Shown here in pieces: positions 6,116-11,051 of a stretch of 11,051 nt of DNA. The stretch's first letter is position 1, and each line of letters begins with the position of its first letter. The notes under the pieces were generated by a model that had not been told where the DNA came from, did no database searches, and worked only from the letters and a program-made list of their open reading frames with translations. A program made the position numbers and the translations under genes. This stretch comes from an uncultured Oscillospiraceae bacterium (GTDB lineage Bacteria; Bacillota; Clostridia; UBA1381). The stretch is from NCBI GenBank assembly GCA_945876665.1, contig CAMCPC010000020.1, forward strand, positions 1 through 11,051, given 5' to 3'.

Positions 6116-7141
6116 TCAGTTATTTTTCAGATATTCGTCCACGCCCTCGGCAATCGCTCTGCCGATTGCATCACTTGATGACTTCAAAACTCCTAAATCT
6201 CTGCTGTTATCAAAAAATCCTATTTCCATATATGCAATAGGTACAGGACATTTATTGAACAAAATCAGATATTCCTCACTGCCTATCGGTGAATTATCCG
6301 AAAGTCCCGAAGCTGCGGCAACCTTGGTGTTAATAAGCTGTCCGAGAGTATTTGACTTTTCGATGTAGTCAGACGGAATAAAGCACTGCTCATATGCTCC
6401 GCCAAGACTTATGTATGAAGTTCCGCTTCCTCCGCCGGCATTTGAATGTATACAGATATACGCCGCCGCATCAGGAGTTTGTGTTGTATCGTTATTCGGG
6501 AAGCAGTATGAAACACGCATGTTCATGGACGGATTTTCTTCATTGGACGTTCTCGTCATACGCACCTCATAACCCATCTGTTCAAGATACTTCTGCGCCG
6601 CAAGCGCATTATTAAGATTTACGGACGGTTCTGTATCTCTGTCGCCGTTGCCCATCGGATACCAACAGGATCCGTTTGGCGGCGCTGTCAACGTACAGCC
6701 GCTGCCGCCGCAATCCTCGCCGAAGGTGCCGTTTTTATAATGACGCCACTCGCCCCAGCTTCCCTTTGACTCGTTATATACATATCCCTCTGATTTCTTT
6801 TCATCAGCGGACATTGCCGATGAGGATTTGCCGTGTCCGGCATCAAGCACAATTACTTTTTTTGCCGTACCTGCCGCGTTGTATGACGGCACCGAAACGC
6901 TGTCACCCTCTAAAACAATTGCTTCCTCTGTGTCAGCTGTTTCATCATTCTCATTTTCCTGCTCCGGCTCAAGGGTCGGCATCTGAAGCTCTGCAAGCTT
7001 TGTTTCGTTTGCAAGCCTTTGCTCCTCCATGTATTTTTTCTGACTGTTGTTACGGCATACGGCATAGATGCAGAATACCAGTGAAATCACCAAAAATGCC
7101 GATGCCGCTTTAAGCAGCAGCCTTAGCTTTTTATCATTCAT
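6116..7141 (-). CDS. Membrane-anchored N-acetylmuramoyl-L-alanine amidase (Amidase_3) with a cysteine-bearing insert
   Basis: Amidase_3 enzymes are zinc hydrolases that cut the bond between N-acetylmuramic acid and the stem peptide of peptidoglycan. The 341-residue protein has one N-terminal membrane segment (about 8-29) after a lysine-rich start, with no clear cleavage site. An acidic, probably flexible stalk (35-80) follows, then the catalytic domain (95-341). Likely zinc ligands are H103 in VLDAGHG, E171 in DTEPSVNLNNA and H232 in ICIHSNAG; E306 in YMEIGF is the catalytic acid. Between H103 and E171 lie about 65 residues, against a short loop in minimal members, including C144, C149 and C159 in a Gly-rich stretch. 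The ATG at 7139-7141 has GGAGG (7151-7155) 9 nt upstream. It follows the kinase gene by 39 bp and precedes a terminator, so it is the last gene of the operon. The enzyme class is secure; the insert's role and any sporulation or division role are not. Confidence 0.92.
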   Translation of the reverse strand: MNDKKLRLLLKAASAFLVISLVFCIYAVCRNNSQKKYMEEQRLANETKLAELQMPTLEPEQENENDETADTEEAIVLEGDSVSVPSYNAAGTAKKVIVLDAGHGKSSSAMSADEKKSEGYVYNESKGSWGEWRHYKNGTFGEDCGGSGCTLTAPPNGSCWYPMGNGDRDTEPSVNLNNALAAQKYLEQMGYEVRMTRTSNEENPSMNMRVSYCFPNNDTTQTPDAAAYICIHSNAGGGSGTSYISLGGAYEQCFIPSDYIEKSNTLGQLINTKVAAASGLSDNSPIGSEEYLILFNKCPVPIAYMEIGFFDNSRDLGVLKSSSDAIGRAIAEGVDEYLKNN

Positions 7142-7180
7142 TTATACCTTCCTCCAAAATCCGGCATCAATACTACAGAA

Positions 7181-8521
7181 TCAATCATTCATTTTCTGCG
7201 GAAACGTTACATAAATAGTAGTACCCTTGCCGACAATGCTCTTGACGCGTATCTTTGCGTTATGGCATGCGCACACATGCTTTACAATTGACAGTCCCAG
7301 ACCTGTTCCTCCGACCTTCTTCGAATGGCTCTTATCCACGCGGTAAAAACGTTCAAAAATTCTTTCCGTATCCTCCTTGGGTATTCCTATGCCCGAATCC
7401 TTTACGGAAAGCTCCACACCCTCCGCAGTTTCACCGACAAACACCGTTATTTTTCCGTTATCCTTGTTATACTTCACTGCATTATCAAGCAGGTTATATA
7501 CAAGCTCGCTTATAAGCGTTGCATTGCCCTTTATAAATGTTGGTGTCTTGCTGTAGAATATCTGAATACCGCGTTCCTTTGCCGCCTTCTCAAGCACATA
7601 TATCGCTTCCTCGGTTACCAGCGACAAATCCACATCCTCCGGCTTTTCTATACCTGTTCTTTCATCAAGATTTGAAAGGTTTATTATATCGTCAATAAGC
7701 GTCAGAAGTCTGTCCGACTCCTTCTCTATCTTTCTGCCGAATTCGTTTATATCCTCCGGCTTTGCCATTCCGTTGTTTATCATCTGCGCATAGCCTGATA
7801 TAGTTGTAAGCGGCGTCTTAAGCTCATGCGAAACATTTGCCGTAAACTCGCGGCGGATTTTTTCCGCCTCCGCTTTTTCCTCATTCTCATTTGCTATACG
7901 CGCGAAAAACGGCTTTAATTCATCATATATATCCGCCTTGCCGATATTGTTTATATCAACACTGTTTATCGGCTCCATTATATGCTTTGTAAGACCTTTG
8001 GATACGGGAAATGCAATTGCAATAACCGCTATAAGAATTATCAGCACAATCGGGAGAATACTCATTCCCACACCTCTTATGACATCCGTAGGCTGTGACA
8101 TTCTCAGCACTGAGCCGTTCGGAAGTCTGACGGCGTAGTAATAAATTTTTGTGCCGATGGTTTCAGAATTTCTGTTCCCCTCTCCGATGCCGGTTGACAG
8201 AGCCTCCTGTATTTCGGGACGCTCCAGATGATTTTCCATAGTCCTCGCGTCAGACTCATTATCATAAATAACCTCGCCGTCAGAACGCATCAGCGTTATT
8301 CTTATATCATCACTGCCCTCATACGCGTTACGCAGTATTTCAAGCGCGGTTTCTGTATCATAATTGTCAATACACGAAACAACCGTATTCATGCGTGATT
8401 TTATATTCTCACGTTCCTTTAGCGAAAACTGTGTGTAATACGTAATGAACATCAGCACCGTACTTATAAGAACTGCGGATATAACAAATATCCGCAGCGT
8501 ATTATTTATGACTTTTCTCAT
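7181..8521 (-). CDS. PhoR/WalK-like sensor histidine kinase
   Basis: This 446-residue two-component kinase has a membrane segment at about 9-29, an extracytoplasmic sensor domain (30-150), a second membrane segment (about 152-173), a short HAMP-like linker, and the catalytic core. The core contains the phospho-accepting H232 in FTANVSHELKTPL (HisKA), the N box ending at N347 (NLLDNAVKYN), the G1 box DSGIGI (375-380), the F box FERFYRVD (389-396) and the G2 box GGTGLGL (404-410), so it should be active. The sensor stretch with GEVIYDNE (82-89), an HLERPEI motif (98-104) and a Y-rich strand (127-129) resembles the PAS-like outer domain of PhoR-type kinases. No cytoplasmic PAS domain fits between HAMP and HisKA. 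Its ATG overlaps the regulator's TGA as ATGA (8518-8521), indicating translational coupling. The phosphate role is inferred from the upstream transporter; a wall-stress (WalK-like) role is possible given the downstream amidase. Confidence 0.93.
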   Translation of the reverse strand: MRKVINNTLRIFVISAVLISTVLMFITYYTQFSLKERENIKSRMNTVVSCIDNYDTETALEILRNAYEGSDDIRITLMRSDGEVIYDNESDARTMENHLERPEIQEALSTGIGEGNRNSETIGTKIYYYAVRLPNGSVLRMSQPTDVIRGVGMSILPIVLIILIAVIAIAFPVSKGLTKHIMEPINSVDINNIGKADIYDELKPFFARIANENEEKAEAEKIRREFTANVSHELKTPLTTISGYAQMINNGMAKPEDINEFGRKIEKESDRLLTLIDDIINLSNLDERTGIEKPEDVDLSLVTEEAIYVLEKAAKERGIQIFYSKTPTFIKGNATLISELVYNLLDNAVKYNKDNGKITVFVGETAEGVELSVKDSGIGIPKEDTERIFERFYRVDKSHSKKVGGTGLGLSIVKHVCACHNAKIRVKSIVGKGTTIYVTFPQKMND

Positions 8522-9183
8522 ATCTTATATCCCACATTTCTTATGGTTTCTATGCACTTTCCCTTTTCGCCGAGCTTATGGCGCAGGCTTCCGATATGTA
8601 CGTCAAGAGTTCTGCTCTCACCCTCAAACTGATAACCCCATATTTTCTCTAAAAGCACCTCTCGCGGTACAACGGTACCCTTATGCGTGAGAAGATACTT
8701 AAGCAGTTCAAATTCCTTGTAGGTTATTGTGATGTTCTTGCCGTCAACCCTTACGCTTCGGCTCTGATTATCCATAATAATACCCTTATAGTCTATAATA
8801 TCCGAGCTTACCGCACTGCTGCGGCGAAGCACTGCCTTTATTCTTGAAATAAGCTCCATAACACCGAAAGGCTTGGTTACGTAATCGTCAGCGCCGTTTT
8901 CAAAGCCCTTGACCTTATCGCCTTCCGTACCCTTGGCTGTTATCATTATAACAGGCAGATTCTTTGTCGCTTCATTCTCGCGTATGTCCCTAAGAATTTC
9001 AATTCCGTCCTTATCGGGAAGCATTATATCAAGAAGGACCATTGACGGTACAGATGTTTTCAGTCTGTTTTCAAATTCTCCCGCTGTTTCAAAACCCTCA
9101 ACCTCAAAGCCTGCTGACTTTACAGCATAGATTATTAGATCCCTTATGCCTTCATCGTCTTCAACACAGTATATTCTGTCCAT
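8518..9183 (-). CDS. OmpR/PhoB-family response regulator
   Basis: This is a DNA-binding response regulator and the partner of the kinase it overlaps. From the ATG at 9181-9183 it is 221 residues. The receiver domain (1-120) has the acidic pair D9/D10, phospho-acceptor D52 in VLLDIMLPDKDG, T82 and K104 in the conserved YVTKPF. The C-terminal winged-helix domain (about 128-221) carries TYKEFELLKYL, the recognition-helix stretch SRTLDVHIGSLRHKL and a final RNVGYKI typical of the OmpR/PhoB class. A longer reading from TTG at 9196-9198 adds five residues, but GGGGGAG (9190-9196) is spaced 6 nt from the ATG and overlaps the TTG, so the ATG is the real start. The upstream transporter gene ends 18 bp before. 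The PhoB assignment is by context and family resemblance; OmpR-class regulators cannot be told apart by sequence alone. Confidence 0.94.
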   Translation of the reverse strand: MDRIYCVEDDEGIRDLIIYAVKSAGFEVEGFETAGEFENRLKTSVPSMVLLDIMLPDKDGIEILRDIRENEATKNLPVIMITAKGTEGDKVKGFENGADDYVTKPFGVMELISRIKAVLRRSSAVSSDIIDYKGIIMDNQSRSVRVDGKNITITYKEFELLKYLLTHKGTVVPREVLLEKIWGYQFEGESRTLDVHIGSLRHKLGEKGKCIETIRNVGYKI

Positions 9184-9189
9184 ATTGCA

Positions 9190-9196
9190 CTCCCCC
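9190..9196 (-). promoter_or_regulatory. Ribosome binding site fixing the response-regulator start
   Basis: GGGGGAG on the minus strand lies 6 nt before the ATG at 9181-9183. It overlaps the upstream TTG (9196-9198), ruling that codon out as a start. Confidence 0.8.
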
Positions 9197-9201
9197 AAAA
9201 A

Positions 9202-10968
9202 TTATTGCTCAATGCCCGAAACAGAGAACGGCAAAGCATATTTCTTGCCGTATACAGCGCATAATTCCTTGTAATCATCATTATTTCTTCTGTGACTCAT
9301 TACGTTGTGTACATCGTAATTTTCATCGTTAAGCTCAATAATAGCCGCCGCAACATTGGCACAGTGGTCTGATATTTTTTCAAGCGCTGAAATATAATCA
9401 GTGAATACAAATCCCTGATTTACGCTGCATCTGCCCTCCTGCATACGCTTTATGTGACGGTTTTTAAGGTCTGTCCGCAGCCTGTCAACAACATCCTCAA
9501 GCGGCTCAACCTTATTTGCAAGTTCTACGTCATTCTTTGAAAAGGCGTTTATCGTAAGGTCAATTATTTCTCCTACAGCATTTACCATTATGGTTATTTC
9601 CTGTCGTGCCTTTTCAGAGAAATGCACGTCCTTGTCACGCTTTTCTCTCGCCGTAAATACAAGGTCGGCGGTGTAGTCAGTCATTTTCTCAAAATCGGAT
9701 ATCGCATGAAGAAGTATTGATACCTTCTGTGAATCAACCATATTGAGGTTCTGCGCCGAAAGCTTTACAAGATACCCGCCAAGTGCGTCCTCGTATTCGT
9801 CAGCCATATTTTCGTTTTCTATAATTTTTTTGTCGTTCTTTTCCGAGTATTTCGCAACACATTCTTGAGCAAGTGTGAAACTGTCCTTTACTATATATGC
9901 CATGTTTGTGGCAAGCGTCATACACTGTTCAACAGCAAAGGACGGTGTACGCAAAAATCTCTCATCCAGAATAGCAAATTCGCTCTTTTCCGCACCCTCT
10001 TTTATCGTAATGCGGACAAGCTTTTCGATAAGGTTTGTAAACGGCAGAAGAACCATTGTCGAAACCACATTGAACAGCGTATGAATAATGGCTATATACA
10101 GCGGATTAATTGATGTTTCCAAAAATGAGAACTTAATCAGCACATTAAGAGAATAGAATACCACCATAAACAGTACTGCGCTGATGATTTTTATATAGAG
10201 ATTCGCCATTGCGGCGCGCTTTGCGTTTTTGCTTGCGCCTATTGATGAAATAATCGCAGTTATACACGTTCCTATATTCTCACCCATTATGATTGGGATT
10301 GCGGTTGCAAATGATATACCGCCGCCGATACTAAGCGCCTGCAAAATACCGACAGATGCCGATGAGGACTGAATAATTGCCGTAAGCACCGCTCCGACAA
10401 TAAGTCCGAGAACAGGATTGGAAAACATTACGAGCATATGCGCAAACTGTTCGGAAGATTTTATATCCGCGACAGATGCCGACATGGTTTCCATACCAAA
10501 CATAAGCACTGCAAAGCCAATCAGTATATTACCTATATTCTTCTTTTTATCGCTTTCTGTAGCCATTATAAGCACTATACCTATAACCGCCAAAATCGGT
10601 GTAAAGGTTTCCGGTTTAAACAGATTTGCAATCATACTTCCGCCCTGTATATCCGACAAACTCAAAAGCCACGCCGTTACGGTTGTACCGATATTTGCGC
10701 CCATCATAACGCCGATTGACTGGGCAAGCTTCATTATTCCCGAGTTTACAAATCCGACAACCATAACCGTCGTTGCCGATGATGACTGTACAACAGCCGT
10801 TACAACTGCTCCAAGCAATATACCCATAAACTTATTTGGGGTAAGCTTTTCGAGTATCATCGCGCGCTTGCCGCCGCCATGCTGCTTTAGTCCGTTACCC
10901 ATTACCTCCATTCCGTAAAGGAACAGGGCAAGTCCTCCGAACATGCTTAATAGCTGAAAAATGTTCAT
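9202..10968 (-). CDS. Na+/phosphate cotransporter with PhoU-like C-terminal domain (NptA/YjbB type)
   Basis: This inner-membrane protein of the Na/Pi-cotransporter family probably moves phosphate coupled to sodium. From the ATG at 10966-10968 it has 588 residues. The membrane half (about 1-320) holds two inverted-repeat modules, each with the family's QSSSA motif (61-65 and 200-204) followed by GANIGTT (90-96) and GENIGTC (229-235), and about eight to nine hydrophobic segments. The soluble part (about 340-548) is helical with PhoU-like repeats, including KMTDYTADL and, near the end, SALEKISDHCANVA. Its final 40 residues are polar. An upstream GTG at 10972-10974 would add two residues, but AGAGGTG (10974-10980) overlaps it and suits the ATG. 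It is the first gene of an operon with the PhoB/PhoR-like pair. Import or export direction cannot be deduced; some relatives export phosphate. Confidence 0.93.
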   Translation of the reverse strand: MNIFQLLSMFGGLALFLYGMEVMGNGLKQHGGGKRAMILEKLTPNKFMGILLGAVVTAVVQSSSATTVMVVGFVNSGIMKLAQSIGVMMGANIGTTVTAWLLSLSDIQGGSMIANLFKPETFTPILAVIGIVLIMATESDKKKNIGNILIGFAVLMFGMETMSASVADIKSSEQFAHMLVMFSNPVLGLIVGAVLTAIIQSSSASVGILQALSIGGGISFATAIPIIMGENIGTCITAIISSIGASKNAKRAAMANLYIKIISAVLFMVVFYSLNVLIKFSFLETSINPLYIAIIHTLFNVVSTMVLLPFTNLIEKLVRITIKEGAEKSEFAILDERFLRTPSFAVEQCMTLATNMAYIVKDSFTLAQECVAKYSEKNDKKIIENENMADEYEDALGGYLVKLSAQNLNMVDSQKVSILLHAISDFEKMTDYTADLVFTAREKRDKDVHFSEKARQEITIMVNAVGEIIDLTINAFSKNDVELANKVEPLEDVVDRLRTDLKNRHIKRMQEGRCSVNQGFVFTDYISALEKISDHCANVAAAIIELNDENYDVHNVMSHRRNNDDYKELCAVYGKKYALPFSVSGIEQ

Positions 10969-10973
10969 AACCA

Positions 10974-10980
10974 CACCTCT
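10974..10980 (-). promoter_or_regulatory. Ribosome binding site fixing the transporter start
   Basis: AGAGGTG on the minus strand ends 5 nt before the ATG at 10966-10968 and includes the first base of the upstream GTG, so the ATG is the better start. Confidence 0.7.
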
Positions 10981-11013
10981 TTTGTATTTATTTTTATAAA
11001 ATCCTCATCTATC

Positions 11014-11045
11014 ATTATATAAAATAAATGTAAAATTGTATTCAA
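11014..11045 (-). promoter_or_regulatory. Possible promoter of the transporter-regulator-kinase-amidase operon
   Basis: On the minus strand a TATAAT (11014-11019) lies in AT-rich sequence. The nearest -35-like box is TTGAAT (11040-11045): 20 nt away from TATAAT, or 18 nt from an alternative TATATA at 11016-11021. The poor -35 could mean that an activator, perhaps the operon's own regulator, is needed, but the window ends 6 bp further on, so upstream control sites are not visible. The leader would be about 40 nt. Confidence 0.4.
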
Positions 11046-11051
11046 ACTTAT

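Noticed and set aside
9184..9198. TTG start at 9196-9198 for the response regulator
   Set aside because: The ribosome site GGGGGAG overlaps this codon and is correctly spaced only for the ATG at 9181-9183.
10418..10918. 166-residue plus-strand open frame opposite the transporter
   Set aside because: It mirrors the hydrophobic codons of the transporter and crosses its QSSSA modules. It has no credible independent motif or neighbour.
11014..11039. PhoP/PhoB box ahead of the transporter
   Set aside because: TTTACA and TTTATA occur on the minus strand, but 12 bp apart in very AT-rich DNA. They do not form the regular 11-bp-spaced repeats expected, and the window ends too soon.
1..11051. CRISPR array, insertion sequence, phage genes, tRNA or rRNA
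   Set aside because: No regularly spaced repeats, transposase or integrase motifs, or recognisable RNA genes were seen. Intergenic gaps are all under 200 bp.

Overview
The window is a compact stretch of about 11 kb from a low-to-moderate-GC, Gram-positive-type anaerobe. Clostridia, and probably a gut or plant-fibre-associated lineage, fits best. The grounds are strong AGGAGG-type ribosome sites, sigma-A-like promoters with TATAAT boxes, a split transketolase, a Mini-RNase III gene next to cysS, a flavodiiron/rubrerythrin oxygen-defence pair, a pectin-type GH4 enzyme and no respiratory genes. I cannot name the species. Every supported gene lies on the minus strand, so the order of transcription runs from high to low coordinates.

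Layout in the order of transcription: (1) 10968-6116 looks like one operon. It encodes a Na+/phosphate cotransporter with a PhoU-like cytoplasmic tail, an OmpR/PhoB-type response regulator, a PhoR/WalK-like histidine kinase and a membrane-anchored cell-wall amidase, and it ends in a strong intrinsic terminator (6084-6112). (2) 5988-4600 is a GH4 NAD/Mn-dependent glycosidase with the CHEV signature of alpha-galacturonidases (LplD type), under its own promoter. (3) 4496-2760 is a two-gene oxygen/peroxide detoxification operon, flavodiiron protein then rubrerythrin, with its own promoter and a strong terminator (2703-2731). (4) 2587-679 is cysS followed by mrnC, separated by a 103-bp gap holding alternative inverted repeats. 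(5) 487-1 is the N-terminal half of a split transketolase, cut by the window edge, behind its own good promoter; a 12-bp perfect inverted repeat lies between it and mrnC.

The genes fall into housekeeping (tRNA charging, rRNA maturation, pentose phosphate), anaerobe stress defence, uronic-acid use, and phosphate sensing with wall remodelling. The most interesting unit is the last: a transporter carrying its own PhoU-like domain sits directly in front of a PhoB/PhoR-like pair, and a wall amidase with an unusual cysteine-bearing insertion follows in the same apparent transcript. I found no CRISPR array, transposase, phage gene, tRNA or rRNA. No gap without a gene exceeds 300 bases; the largest is 191 bp. 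Most of the window is ordinary conserved chromosome, and the findings are scored accordingly.
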